64,000 nucleotides of DNA from Microbacterium barkeri (GCF_027921765.1 NZ_BSEJ01000003.1:62001-126000); one strand, 5' to 3'. Shown: positions 32,680 to 41,194, numbered from the stretch's first letter. Notes: generated by a model not told the origin, from the letters alone. A program made the numbers and translations.

Positions 32680-33021
32680 GAGCCATGTTGCTCCGTGTTG
32701 GCGGCACCTTGAAGACGGAAGCGACGCCTCGGACTCGGCAGCGTGAGGGACCTGGGAGCGCGACGAGACGTCGATGTGGAAGCCCGCTTGCTCGTGGGCG
32801 CTTCCCGTCTGTTCCCGGGCCGCACTCGCGCTCTGCAGGAATCTCACTCGTCAGATCCAGTGCAGCGCGGGTTGTCTCCGTGATTTGATGCGGGACGTTC
32901 CTCGATGTGTTCCGCCCGTCGGTCTCCCCCGCCCTAGCCGCGTTCGGCTCTCCGGTCGCCCTGCATCGACTCCGCAGATGCGGTTGGGTAGACCGTTGGC
33001 TCGAGACCAGACCGGTCGGGA

Positions 33022-33037
33022 CGTTTCACGTGAAACA
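33022..33037. other. parS site 5
   Basis: CGTTTCACGTGAAACA, perfect 14-bp core. Confidence 0.9.
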
Positions 33038-33193
33038 CCTGGGCGGCCGACCGAATCGGACCGCGGCTACAATCCGGACCGTGAACTCATCGCTCTGCAA
33101 GACCCGGGTGCTACCCCGCGCGCATCTCGGTTGCACAGGCACGATGGCTCGCACGGCTTATCCCGGGCTCGAGTGCGGCCTTGCCGCACACGA

Positions 33194-33209
33194 TGTTTCA
33201 CGTGAAACA
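33194..33209. other. parS site 6
   Basis: TGTTTCACGTGAAACA, a perfect 16-bp consensus. Confidence 0.95.
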
Positions 33210-33269
33210 CTGCGGGCCATCGGCGCGAGAACCGGACCGGTCGTACGGCGAACGCCGTGATCGACGTGA

Positions 33270-33285
33270 CGTTTCACGTGAAACA
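33270..33285. other. parS site 7
   Basis: CGTTTCACGTGAAACA, perfect 14-bp core. Confidence 0.9.
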
Positions 33286-33387
33286 TCCCGTCGGCGCGAA
33301 CACCCGTCCTCTACCTGGGTGCCCCTGCAGGCGTGGCGGGGTATCGCCCGTTAGAGTGGAGAGCGTCTGCTCGCGGCGAAGGGATGA

Positions 33388-34314
33388 GTGTTTCACGTGA
33401 AACAGTCCGGCAACATCACGGAGCCTGACGACAGTCCGATCGCGCGGGAGCTGGCCGACCTCACAGCCCGTCGCCGCGCGCTTGCGGACGTCGAGGTGTC
33501 GTTCACCGGCCCCACTCGGATCATGACGATCTCGAACCAGAAGGGCGGGGTCGGCAAGACCACGACGACAGTGAACATCGCTGCCGCGATCGCCTCGCTG
33601 GGCGGTCGTGTCCTCGTGATCGACCTCGATCCGCAGGGGAACGCGTCGACGGCGCTCGGTGTCCCCCACAACGCCGAGAGCCCGAGCATCTACGACGTCC
33701 TGATCGACGACGTTCCACTGAAGGATGTGGTCCAGCAGAGCCCTGAGGGCGAGACACTGGTGTGCGCACCGAGCAACATCCACCTCGCCGGCGCTGAGAT
33801 CGAGCTGGTCACGCAGGTCGCCCGTGAGCAGCGACTGAAGACCGCTCTGGCGGAGTATCTCGAGGATCGCGAGGAGCGCCTTGACTTCGTCCTGATCGAC
33901 TGCCCTCCCTCGCTGGGGCTTCTCACGATCAACGCGTTCACGGCAGCGACCGAGGTGTTCCTCCCGATTCAGTGCGAGTACTACGCGCTCGAGGGATTGA
34001 GCCAGCTCCTCGGGAACGTGAAGATGATCCAGAAGCACCTCAATCCGCGCCTGCGTCTGTCGACCATCCTTCTCACCATGTTCGACGCGCGCACGCGACT
34101 GTCTCAGCAGGTCGCCGACGAGGTGCGAGGGCACTTCACGGGCGAGGTGCTCGACACCGTCATTCCGCGCTCCGTGCGCGTCTCCGAGGCACCGAGCTTC
34201 GGGCAGACGGTCATCACATACGACGGCAACTCCGCGGGTGCGATCGCGTACCGCGAGGCCGCGCTCGAGATCGTGCGACGCGGAAGCGCGGACGCGAAGG
34301 AAGGGGAATCCTGA
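33388..34314 (+). CDS. parA: Chromosome-partitioning ATPase ParA
   Basis: ParA is a deviant-Walker ATPase that moves ParB-parS complexes. The P-loop is 'KGGVGKTTTTVN' from K52, followed by 'VLVIDLDPQGNAST' and 'VLIDCPPSLGLLT'. The GTG start at 33388 gives 308 aa, begins 'MFHVKQ' from the parS site itself, and has AAGGGA upstream. ParB bound to this parS could therefore block translation-start DNA and repress the operon. The stop overlaps parB (TGATG). Confidence 0.97.
   Translation: MFHVKQSGNITEPDDSPIARELADLTARRRALADVEVSFTGPTRIMTISNQKGGVGKTTTTVNIAAAIASLGGRVLVIDLDPQGNASTALGVPHNAESPSIYDVLIDDVPLKDVVQQSPEGETLVCAPSNIHLAGAEIELVTQVAREQRLKTALAEYLEDREERLDFVLIDCPPSLGLLTINAFTAATEVFLPIQCEYYALEGLSQLLGNVKMIQKHLNPRLRLSTILLTMFDARTRLSQQVADEVRGHFTGEVLDTVIPRSVRVSEAPSFGQTVITYDGNSAGAIAYREAALEIVRRGSADAKEGES
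33389..33404. other. parS site 8, inside the parA start
   Basis: TGTTTCACGTGAAACA, a perfect 16-bp consensus. It is read as codons 1-6 of parA (Met-Phe-His-Val-Lys-Gln). Confidence 0.95.
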
Positions 34315-35327
34315 TGGCGAAACGTACTGGTCTGGGTCGCGGCATCGGAGCGCTCATTCCGACCTCGGAGCTGAGCGACGAGCGTCCCGTCGACGTCTTC
34401 TTCCCGTCGTCGACGAAGACCAAGGGCTCGAGCGCCGGCGAGACCGCGCCGCGGAAGCGCGCGTCGAAAGAGGAGGCCTCCCCCACGTCGGGCGAAGAGC
34501 TCGTCGAGGTCCCGGGTGCGCGCCTCGTGCACATCGACCCGAAGGCGATCGTCCCCAACCCGCGTCAGCCGCGCACGAACTTCGACCCCGACGATCTCGC
34601 CGAGCTCGTCCACAGCGTGAAGGAGTTCGGCGTCCTGCAGCCGGTCGTCGTGCGCGACAAGGGCGACGGGACGTACGAGCTCATCATGGGCGAGCGCCGC
34701 ACGCGAGCGTCGCGAGAGGCCGGACTGACCGAGATCCCGGCGATCATCCGCGACACGGCGGATGAGGACCTCCTGCGCGACGCTCTGCTGGAGAACCTCC
34801 ACCGGTCGCAGCTGAATCCGCTCGAAGAGGCGTCCGCGTACCAGCAGCTCCTCGAGGACTTCGGGATCACACAGGAGAAGCTCGCGACTCGGATCGGACG
34901 CTCGCGCCCCCAGATCAGCAACACCATCCGTCTCCTCCGGCTGCCGGTGCCCGTGCAGCAGCGAGTGGCGGCGGGCGTGCTCAGCGCCGGCCACGCGCGC
35001 GCGATCCTCTCCCTCGAGACCGAGGAGCAGATGCAGCAGCTCGCGGACAAGATCGTCAACGAGGATCTGTCGGTCCGGGCTGCCGAGGCCGCGGCCAAGC
35101 AGATCGCGGCGGCCGGCACCGCAGCTCCCCAGCGCACGCCTCGCCCTCAGGGTGGAGCGCGGCGCGCCTACCTCGATGAAGTGGCGACGCGACTCGGCGA
35201 CCGCTTGAGCACGAAGGTCCGGATCAAGCTGACGGCAAGAAAAGGCCAGGTCACGATCGATTTCGCTTCGATCCAGGACCTCAATCGGATGCTCGAGGAG
35301 ATCGGCGAGACCGCTTACGGCGAGTGA
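34314..35327 (+). CDS. parB: Chromosome-partitioning protein ParB
   Basis: ParB is a CTP-dependent DNA clamp that loads at parS. The N-terminus is 'MAKRTGLGRGIGALIP', the ParA-contact tail. The ParB/Srx CTP-binding motif is 'GERRTRASREAG' (126-137), then the helix-turn-helix 'ITQEKLATRIGRSRPQISNTIRLL'-type segment, whose core reads 'RIGRSRPQISNTI'. The C-terminal dimer domain ends 'LNRMLEEIGE'. 337 aa; the ATG is chosen by overlap with parA. Confidence 0.96.
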   Translation: MAKRTGLGRGIGALIPTSELSDERPVDVFFPSSTKTKGSSAGETAPRKRASKEEASPTSGEELVEVPGARLVHIDPKAIVPNPRQPRTNFDPDDLAELVHSVKEFGVLQPVVVRDKGDGTYELIMGERRTRASREAGLTEIPAIIRDTADEDLLRDALLENLHRSQLNPLEEASAYQQLLEDFGITQEKLATRIGRSRPQISNTIRLLRLPVPVQQRVAAGVLSAGHARAILSLETEEQMQQLADKIVNEDLSVRAAEAAAKQIAAAGTAAPQRTPRPQGGARRAYLDEVATRLGDRLSTKVRIKLTARKGQVTIDFASIQDLNRMLEEIGETAYGE

Positions 35328-35349
35328 GGGCGGCGGCTAGCGTGGTCGC

Positions 35350-35748
35350 ATGACCGCGCCCACGCCGTACATCTTCTTCCCCGGCACCTGCCGGGAGGCC
35401 CTGGAGCACTATCGCGCCGTGTTCGGCGGTGAGCTCGAGCTCCACACGTACGGCGAGTTCGGGCGCACCGACGGCCCTGCCGACGACATCGCGCACGGCG
35501 ACCTCCTCGGGCCCGTCTCGCTTCAGGGCGCGGACGCCGGCGCCGACGAGGACCCGGTCGCGTTGACCGGGGTCATGCTGTCGCTCCTGGGGCGATCTGA
35601 CGCGGCTACGCTGCACCGATGGTTCGATGCGCTGGCCGAGGGCGGAACCATCGTCTCGCCGCTCGAGAGGCGCTCCTGGGGCGACTGGGACGGGATCGTC
35701 GTGGATGCGCACGGGCTGCGCTGGCTGATTGGCTACCGCGGGGCCTGA
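35350..35748 (+). CDS. VOC-family (PhnB-like) protein
   Basis: This small glyoxalase-fold protein of 132 aa starts 'YIFFPGTCREALEHYRAVFGG', the hallmark of PhnB-like VOC proteins, and has 'WDGIVVDAHGLRWLIGY' at the end where family members read 'FGxxxDxfGxxWxI'. The metal-binding His typical of glyoxalase is not obvious, so enzymatic function is uncertain. The start has TAGCGT six bases upstream and looks leaderless. Confidence 0.88.
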   Translation: MTAPTPYIFFPGTCREALEHYRAVFGGELELHTYGEFGRTDGPADDIAHGDLLGPVSLQGADAGADEDPVALTGVMLSLLGRSDAATLHRWFDALAEGGTIVSPLERRSWGDWDGIVVDAHGLRWLIGYRGA

Positions 35749-35865
35749 GCGCTGTCCGTAGGGCATGCGCCACACGACCGTCAAGGGGTTTCGAGCAGGG
35801 TCACGGATTCGTAACGTCGAATCCGCACGACCTGTCGAGACACCGAGCCGGGAGGACGAAGCCCC

Positions 35866-36783
35866 ATGGAGACGACCGAGAACGCAGGCACGAGCGGAGC
35901 GCAGAGCGGGCAGGACCCGCGCGATGCGAAGGACGGGGGCCCCTTCCCCGAGCAGGAGCAGGAGACGCAGCCGGGGCTGACCGAGGAGATGACCCCCGAG
36001 CCCGACCACGGCGAGTCGAGCTGGGTCGGTCGAGGCCGCCTGATCGGGCGCAAGGCGCTCATCACGGGCGGCGACTCGGGCATCGGCCGCGCGGTCGCGC
36101 TCGCGTACGCGCGAGAGGGCGCGGATGTCGCGATCGCGCACCTTCCCGAGGAGGAGGCCGACGCAGCCGAGACGCGGCGTCTCGTCGAGGCGGAGGGTCG
36201 CGTGTGCGCGACATTCGCCGTCGACCTCACCTCCGAGCAGGAGACCGTCGAGCTCGTGCGCGCGGCGCGCGAGGCCCTCGGCGGCATCGACATCCTCATT
36301 CCCAACGCCGCCTACCAGAAGCAGCGCGACGGCATCGAGTCGATGCAGGTGTCGGAGATCGAGCGCGTGTTCCACACGAACCTCGTCTCCGCCATCGTGC
36401 TGGCCCGCGAGGCCGTGCCGCACATGCCGGCAGGCGGCTCGATCATCGTCACGACGTCGATCCAGGCGTCCGAGCCCTCCCCCGGGCTGCTTGACTACGC
36501 CATGAGCAAGGCCGCTCTCGTGGCCTACGCGCAGGCTCTGGCGCAGGAGCTGGCCGAGAAGGGCATTCGGGTCAACGCGGTCGCTCCTGGCCCCATCTGG
36601 ACGCCGCTGATCCCCGCGACGGGCTTCCCTGCCGACAAGGTGAAGACCTTCGGCTCGGACACCCCGCTCGGCCGGGCCGGCCAGCCGGCCGAGCTCGCGG
36701 GCGCCTACGTGTACCTCGCGAGCGACGAGGCCACGTATGTCACCGGTGCGGTCATCCCGGTCACCGGGGGCCGCCCCTTCTGA
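35866..36783 (+). CDS. Short-chain dehydrogenase/reductase (YghA/YhdF type)
   Basis: This 305-aa protein has the extended N-terminus (about 55 polar residues, 'FPEQEQETQPGLTEEM') typical of the YghA/YhdF stress-linked SDR group. Its cofactor motif is 'ALITGGDSGIGRAVA'. Catalytic residues are Ser in 'VTTSIQAS' and Tyr/Lys in 'DYAMSKAAL'. The substrate is unknown, probably a sugar alcohol or aldehyde. GGAGG lies upstream. The next gene follows after 14 nt, so the two form an operon. Confidence 0.92.
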   Translation: METTENAGTSGAQSGQDPRDAKDGGPFPEQEQETQPGLTEEMTPEPDHGESSWVGRGRLIGRKALITGGDSGIGRAVALAYAREGADVAIAHLPEEEADAAETRRLVEAEGRVCATFAVDLTSEQETVELVRAAREALGGIDILIPNAAYQKQRDGIESMQVSEIERVFHTNLVSAIVLAREAVPHMPAGGSIIVTTSIQASEPSPGLLDYAMSKAALVAYAQALAQELAEKGIRVNAVAPGPIWTPLIPATGFPADKVKTFGSDTPLGRAGQPAELAGAYVYLASDEATYVTGAVIPVTGGRPF

Positions 36784-36797
36784 GAGGAGGCACGCAG

Positions 36798-37055
36798 ATG
36801 CCCAACCCGAGGATCAAGGACGAGAAGCTCTACGAGGAGCTCCGCGAGGACGGCGCGTCGGCCGAGAAGGCCGCACGCATCGCGAACGCGGCCGCGCGAG
36901 ACGGCCGGAGCTCGGTCGGCAAGCGCGGCGGCAAGGCGGAGGACTACGAGGAGCGCACGGTGCCGGAGCTGAAGAAGCGCGCGAAGGAGCTCGGAATCGA
37001 GGGGTACTCCAAGCTCCGCAAGGGCGAGCTCATCGACCGGCTCCGCAACCACTGA
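36798..37055 (+). CDS. Rho N-terminal-domain-like small protein
   Basis: This 85-aa, strongly charged protein has N-terminal 'KLYEELREDGASAEKAARIANAAAR' (a DUF7218-like helical hairpin) and C-terminal 'TVPELKKRAKELGIEGYSKLRKGELIDRLR', a SAP/Rho_N fold that usually touches nucleic acid. Similar proteins are often encoded beside stress-type SDR genes. The GAGGAGG ribosome site is strong. The role is not established. Confidence 0.85.
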   Translation: MPNPRIKDEKLYEELREDGASAEKAARIANAAARDGRSSVGKRGGKAEDYEERTVPELKKRAKELGIEGYSKLRKGELIDRLRNH

Positions 37056-37079
37056 GCCGCCCCGCGGCCGCACCCCCTC

Positions 37080-37134
37080 CATGTCTCACTCGGCGAGGCC
37101 ATCCGGACCCGGATCCCTCGTCGAATGAGACATG
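37080..37134. repeat. 55-bp hairpin element with TGTCTCA/TGAGACA ends
   Basis: Arms 37080-37098 (CATGTCTCACTCGGCGAGG) and 37116-37134 pair over 19 positions with two mismatches, and an inner ATCCGG/CCGGAT pair closes on a 2-nt loop. It has no T-tract. It could be a terminator for the SDR operon or a repeat element. Confidence 0.65.
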
Positions 37135-37216
37135 CAGAGTCGGGAAGCGCGGGAGAGCGCGGGCGGAATGGGGTGCGCGCGGCCCTCGTGCGCGTGCACG
37201 CGCGTACGCTTGACGG

Positions 37217-37570
37217 GTGGAGCTGCCCGCCGAATCCCTCCCCCGCCGCCGCGCGAGCGTCGAGGTGCTGCGCGCCGAGGCGGCTGACGAACTCGCGGCC
37301 CTCATCCACGAGCGGCTGCGCGAGGGCGAGGATCCCTGGGACTTCATGGAGGACCTCCCCACGGTCGACGAGCTCGTCGTCTTCACGCTCCGGGCTGAGT
37401 ACATCGAGGCGGATGGCGGCCTGCGGCCCACGCACGCGCGCAATCAGCGCGTGCTGCGGCTCATCGCGGCCGAGTACCCCGAGCTCACGAAGGCCGTCTG
37501 GCGGCTCATCGGCCAGGAGAACACCCACCGCCGCTGGGACGCCGTCGTCCGGGTCGTGGATCGCGGCTGA
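37217..37570 (+). CDS. Hypothetical protein
   Basis: This is a 117-aa soluble, acidic protein without a domain I can name. It is mostly helical in look ('EVLRAEAADELAALIHERL', 'RVLRLIAAEYPELTKAVWRLI') with conserved-looking tryptophans ('DPWDFMEDL', 'HRRWDAVV'). The start is GTG 37217; TACGCT ends six bases upstream and there is no ribosome site, so it is probably leaderless. It stands alone before a terminator. Confidence 0.7.
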   Translation: MELPAESLPRRRASVEVLRAEAADELAALIHERLREGEDPWDFMEDLPTVDELVVFTLRAEYIEADGGLRPTHARNQRVLRLIAAEYPELTKAVWRLIGQENTHRRWDAVVRVVDRG

Positions 37571-37575
37571 CACGG

Positions 37576-37613
37576 CGAAGCCGCCCTGCGGACGGATCCG
37601 CAGGACGGCTTCG
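37576..37613. terminator. Bidirectional terminator hairpin
   Basis: A 17-bp stem CGAAGCCGCCCTGCGGA against TCCGCAGGACGGCTTCG, with one G-T position and a 4-nt loop, lies between the hypothetical gene and convergent trxA. Confidence 0.75.
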
Positions 37614-37651
37614 AGGTGCACGCGGCGCAGGATTCGGTCCTGCGCGGAGTC

Positions 37652-37978
37652 TCAGCCCAGGTAGGGGGCGAGATCCTGCTCGAGCGCGAACTTCGGCTTG
37701 GCGCCGATGATGGTCGAGGCGACCTCGCCGTTCTGGAAGACCTTCATCGCCGGGATCGACGTGATCTGGTACTTCATCGCGAGGTCGGGGTTCTCGTCGA
37801 CGTTGAGCTTGAGGATGGTGATCTTGTCGGGGTTCTCGGCCTGGATCTCGTCCAGGACGGGCGCGACCATGCGGCACGGACCGCACCAGGCGGCCCAGAA
37901 GTCGACCAGCACCGGGCCGTCGGCCTGGAGCACATCCTGCTCGAAAGTGGCCGACGAAGTGGCCTTGACGTTGCTCAT
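37652..37978 (-). CDS. trxA: Thioredoxin
   Basis: This is a 108-aa cytosolic disulfide reductase with active site 'WAAWCGPCRMV' (C32, C35), the conserved 'KLNVDENP' and the cis-Pro loop 'TSIPAMKVF'. The ATG at 37978 has AAGGAGAT upstream. It sits 62 nt after trxB in the standard trxB-trxA pair next to parAB. Confidence 0.96.
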   Translation of the reverse strand: MSNVKATSSATFEQDVLQADGPVLVDFWAAWCGPCRMVAPVLDEIQAENPDKITILKLNVDENPDLAMKYQITSIPAMKVFQNGEVASTIIGAKPKFALEQDLAPYLG

Positions 37979-38040
37979 GGGATCTCCTTGTTCAGCAGCT
38001 AAGGGGGAGAACACCGGATGGCGGTGCGATGTTCCCCGGG

Positions 38041-39009
38041 TCAGGCTTCGACCAGCTGGTCCTCGGTCGGGGCCGGCTCTCCCGCGTCGCCCAGCGACGC
38101 GAGGAAGTGCTCGGCGTCGAGCGCGGCGACCGTGCCCGACGCGGCCGCGGTGACCGCCTGGCGGTACGACGGGTCGATCACGTCGCCGGCGGCGAACACG
38201 CCGCGCGCGGACGTGCGCGACGAGCGGCCGTCGACCGCGATCGTGCCGTCGGCCGTCAGCTCGAGCTTGTCGTGGACGAGGTGGGTGCGGGGGTCGTTGC
38301 CGATCGCCACGAACAGGCCGTCGAGCGCGAGGTCGCGGGTCTCGCCGGTGACGGTGTCGCGCAGCGTCACGCCCTCCACGGCCGACTCACCCTGCACGTC
38401 GGCGACCTCGGCGTTCCACACGAACTCGATCTTCTCGTTCGCGAAGGCGCGGTCCTGCATGATCTTGGAGGCCTTGAGGCTGTCGCGGCGGTGGATCACG
38501 TAGACCTTCGAGGCGAACTTCGTGAGGAACGTCGCCTCCTCCATCGCCGAGTCGCCGCCGCCCACGACCGCGATCTCCTTCTCGCGGAAGAAGAAGCCGT
38601 CGCAGGTCGCGCACCACGAGACGCCGTGACCGGACAGGCGCTCCTCGCCGGGCACGCCGAGCTTGCGGTAGGCGGAGCCCGTGGCGAAGATGACGGCCTG
38701 GGCCTCCTCCACGGCGCCGCTGCCGAGGGTGACGCGCTTCACATCGCCCGCGAGGTCGAGCTCGGTCACGTCGTCATAGCGGACCTCGGCGCCGAAGCGC
38801 TCAGCCTGCTCCTGCATCTTCTGCATGAGCTCGGGGCCCATGATGCCCTCGGGGAACCCGGGGAAGTTCTCGACCTCGGTCGTGTTCATGAGCTCGCCGC
38901 CCACTTCGACCGAGCTGGCCACGACGAGCGGCTGCAGGTTCGCGCGCGCCGCGTAGATCGCCGCCGTGAATCCGGCCGGACCTGATCCGATGATGATGAG
39001 CTGTCGCAC
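38041..39009 (-). CDS. trxB: Thioredoxin reductase
   Basis: This NADPH- and FAD-dependent enzyme reduces thioredoxin. The FAD motif is 'IIIGSGPAGFTAAIYAARA', the redox centre 'SWCATCDG' (C133, C136), the NADPH motif 'IAVVGGGDSAMEEA', and the C-terminal FAD contact 'GVFAAGDV'. 322 aa from a GTG start. It supplies the reductant for the adjacent trxA product. Confidence 0.96.
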   Translation of the reverse strand: MRQLIIIGSGPAGFTAAIYAARANLQPLVVASSVEVGGELMNTTEVENFPGFPEGIMGPELMQKMQEQAERFGAEVRYDDVTELDLAGDVKRVTLGSGAVEEAQAVIFATGSAYRKLGVPGEERLSGHGVSWCATCDGFFFREKEIAVVGGGDSAMEEATFLTKFASKVYVIHRRDSLKASKIMQDRAFANEKIEFVWNAEVADVQGESAVEGVTLRDTVTGETRDLALDGLFVAIGNDPRTHLVHDKLELTADGTIAVDGRSSRTSARGVFAAGDVIDPSYRQAVTAAASGTVAALDAEHFLASLGDAGEPAPTEDQLVEA

Positions 39010-39083
39010 GCGCGCCTCCTGAGGTGTCTGGATGACTCAACCCATGGTAAGTCTGCGGTATTCCATAGATATCCGTCAATGTG

Positions 39084-40145
39084 TCAGGACGGCCGTGGCG
39101 GCGGGGCGGTGCTCTCGCGCACGACGAGCTCGGTCGGCACGACGTCGACCCCCGGTCGGCTCTCGGCTCCGGTCCGCAGCTGCGCGAGGGCGGCCGCGAC
39201 GGCCCGTCGACCGGCGTCCGCGAAGTCCTGATGCACGGACGTGAGCGGCGGGTCGTACGCGACGGCGTCGGCGGTGTCATCGAAGCCCACGACGCTCACG
39301 TCCTCGGGGACGCGGCGCCCCGCCTCCCGCAGCGCGCGGTAGAGGCCGAGCGCCATCTGATCGTTCGCGCAGAAGACGGCCGTGCACGACGGATCCGCGG
39401 CGAGAGTCCGTCCGATCTCGTAGCCGGACTGCGCCGACCAGTCGCCGCGGAGCAGCGGCGGCACGTCGCGCCCGGCGCGCTCGAGCGTCTGCCGCCATCC
39501 GTCCGCGCGGCGCTGCGCGGGATGCGACTCCTCGGGGCCGGTCAGATGCCACACCGTGCGGTGTCCGAGCGAGAGCAGGTGCTCGGTCGCCTGGCGCGCG
39601 CCGTCGAACTGATCGGTGTCGACCACGACGTGGGTGTCATCCGCGCTCGTGTCCATGAGCACGATCGGGACCCCCGGCGGGACGAGCGTCTCCGCGCGAT
39701 CCAGCAGCTGCTTCTCGATGTTGAGGATGAGCGCGTCGACGGCGAGCTCCTGGAGCCGCGAGTACACGCGCTTGACGCCGCCCTCGGCCTGCGCGCGGAG
39801 CGGGATGAGCGTGGTCGTGTACCCCTCGACGGCAGCCGAGTGCGCGATCGCCTCGATCGTGCGGATGTCGCCGATCGTCGACAGCGTGCTGGAGACCACG
39901 CCGATCGTCCGGAAGGACCCGAGCTTGAGGGCGCGCGCCGCGCTGTTGGGCCGGTAGCCGAGCTCGTCCATCGCCGCGATGACCAGCTCGCGGGTCTCGT
40001 CGAGCACTCCGCCGAAGCCGTTCGCCACGCGCGAGACGGTCTGCGCCGAGACGCCGGCATGGGCCGCGACATCGGCCATCGACACGCGGCGTCCCTCGGA
40101 GGTGCGGCGTCGGCGCCGGGGGCGGGGGGAAGCGTCTTCGTCCAT
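39084..40145 (-). CDS. LacI-family regulator of the galactoside locus
   Basis: This 353-aa regulator has an extra Arg-rich lead before the helix-turn-helix 'SMADVAAHAGVSAQTVSRV', then hinge 'YRPNSAARALK' and a sugar-sensor domain ending 'VSVVGFDDTADAVAYDPPLT'. It is divergent from the ABC-GH42 operon, with one palindromic operator between them. It closely resembles the LacI at 51157 ('GVSGQTVSRVANG' there, 'GVSAQTVSRVANG' here). Probable ligand: a galactoside. Confidence 0.92.
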   Translation of the reverse strand: MDEDASPRPRRRRRTSEGRRVSMADVAAHAGVSAQTVSRVANGFGGVLDETRELVIAAMDELGYRPNSAARALKLGSFRTIGVVSSTLSTIGDIRTIEAIAHSAAVEGYTTTLIPLRAQAEGGVKRVYSRLQELAVDALILNIEKQLLDRAETLVPPGVPIVLMDTSADDTHVVVDTDQFDGARQATEHLLSLGHRTVWHLTGPEESHPAQRRADGWRQTLERAGRDVPPLLRGDWSAQSGYEIGRTLAADPSCTAVFCANDQMALGLYRALREAGRRVPEDVSVVGFDDTADAVAYDPPLTSVHQDFADAGRRAVAAALAQLRTGAESRPGVDVVPTELVVRESTAPPPRPS

Positions 40146-40202
40146 CGTCCTGAAACCGTATCGTGACCCCGCCGAGTTGCGCGCTCATCGATGTCGCGTA
40201 CG

Positions 40203-40218
40203 ATGTTTACGCAAACAT
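40203..40218. promoter_or_regulatory. LacI-type operator upstream of the galactoside ABC operon
   Basis: ATGTTTACGCAAACAT is a pseudo-palindrome with central CG (six of seven symmetric arm positions). It lies 43 nt before the permease gene. Its shape matches the operator at 52177-52190. Confidence 0.75.
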
Positions 40219-40260
40219 AGCTGTTCCCACACTCCTGTCGACGCAGCGGAGGACCCCAGG

Positions 40261-41193
40261 ATGATGACGACGTCGCCTGCCGTCTCGGTGAAGCCACCGG
40301 GCCGGGCGCAGACGAGAGCCGCGCGCCATGCACGCGGCCGATGGACCGGATGGGGGTTCCTCGCTCCGTTCATGATCGTGTTCGCGCTCGTCTTCCTCGC
40401 CCCGATCGCGTACTCGATCTACCTCAGCCTCTTCCGCTCGCAGCTCGTCGGCGGCACGGTCTTCGTCGGCCTCGACAACTACGTCGCGGCGTTCTCCGAC
40501 GCCGCGTTCTGGGAGGGCTTCGTCCGCGTCGCGCTGTTCCTCGTCGTGCAGGTGCCCATCATGCTGTGCATCTCGCTCATCGCCGCTCTCGCGATCGACA
40601 GCGGCCGCCTGTACGGACGGGACTTCTTCCGCATCGGCATCTTCCTGCCCTACGCGGTGCCGGCCGTCGTCGCCGCGTTCATGTGGGGCTTCATGTACGG
40701 CGAGCGCTTCGGGCTCGTCGGCAACCTCGAGGACCTGCTCGGCATCGCGCTCCCCGAGCTGCTCTCCCCCGACCTCGTGCTCGCGTCGATCGGCAACATC
40801 GTCACGTGGGAGTTCGCGGGCTACAACATGCTCATCTTCTACTCGGCGCTGCGGGTCATCCCGACCTCTCTCTACGAGGCGGCGGCGATCGACGGCGCGA
40901 GCCAGTTCCGGGTCATCCGCGCGATCAAGCTCCCGGCCATCCGCGGATCGCTCGTGGTGGCGACGATCTTCTCGATCATCGGCAGCTTCCAGCTCTTCAA
41001 CGAGCCGAGCATCATGCAGTCGCTCGCGCCGAACGCGATCACGACCTCGTTCACGCCCAACCTGTACGCCTACAACCTCGCGTTCTCGGGCCAGCAGCTC
41101 AACTACTCCGCGACCGTCGCGATCATCATGGGCGTGATCACGATGGTCATCGCCTACGTCGTGCAGCTGCGCGGGATGCGGAAGGCCGACTGA
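40261..41193 (+). CDS. Carbohydrate ABC transporter permease, MalF/LacF type
   Basis: This 310-aa permease has six membrane spans starting at residue 32 ('GWGFLAPFMIVFALVFLAPI'). The EAA loop for ATPase contact is 'LYEAAAIDGASQFRVIRAIKLP'-like, with core 'EAAAIDGAS'. The ATG at 40261 has GGAGG eight bases away. It pairs with the next permease and the binding protein for CUT1-type sugar uptake. No ATPase gene is nearby, so a shared MsiK-type ATPase is likely. Confidence 0.92.
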   Translation: MMTTSPAVSVKPPGRAQTRAARHARGRWTGWGFLAPFMIVFALVFLAPIAYSIYLSLFRSQLVGGTVFVGLDNYVAAFSDAAFWEGFVRVALFLVVQVPIMLCISLIAALAIDSGRLYGRDFFRIGIFLPYAVPAVVAAFMWGFMYGERFGLVGNLEDLLGIALPELLSPDLVLASIGNIVTWEFAGYNMLIFYSALRVIPTSLYEAAAIDGASQFRVIRAIKLPAIRGSLVVATIFSIIGSFQLFNEPSIMQSLAPNAITTSFTPNLYAYNLAFSGQQLNYSATVAIIMGVITMVIAYVVQLRGMRKAD

Positions 41194-41194
41194 C

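Larger units (their letters stand above)
32136..33387. other. Gene-free centromere region with parS cluster
   Basis: This 1.25-kb stretch between the methyltransferase and parA has no convincing gene. It carries seven sites of the parS type (starts 32172, 32237, 32532, 32664, 33022, 33194, 33270), and an eighth lies over the parA start. Spacing is irregular (65-358 bp) and the sequence between sites is unique. It should be the ParB loading centre of the chromosome. A TACAAT hexamer at 33068 and TAGAGT at 33352 are possible promoter elements. Confidence 0.93.

Noticed and set aside
32214..32847. Several 60-190 codon frames in the parS region on both strands
   Set aside because: They share the residues forced by parS (FHVK or VSRET), have mixed composition and weak G/C bias at third positions, and lack ribosome sites.
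32172..33404. Regularly repeated short sequences that could be taken for a CRISPR array
   Set aside because: The repeats are 14-16-bp parS palindromes with irregular spacing of 65 to 358 bp, and there are no cas genes.
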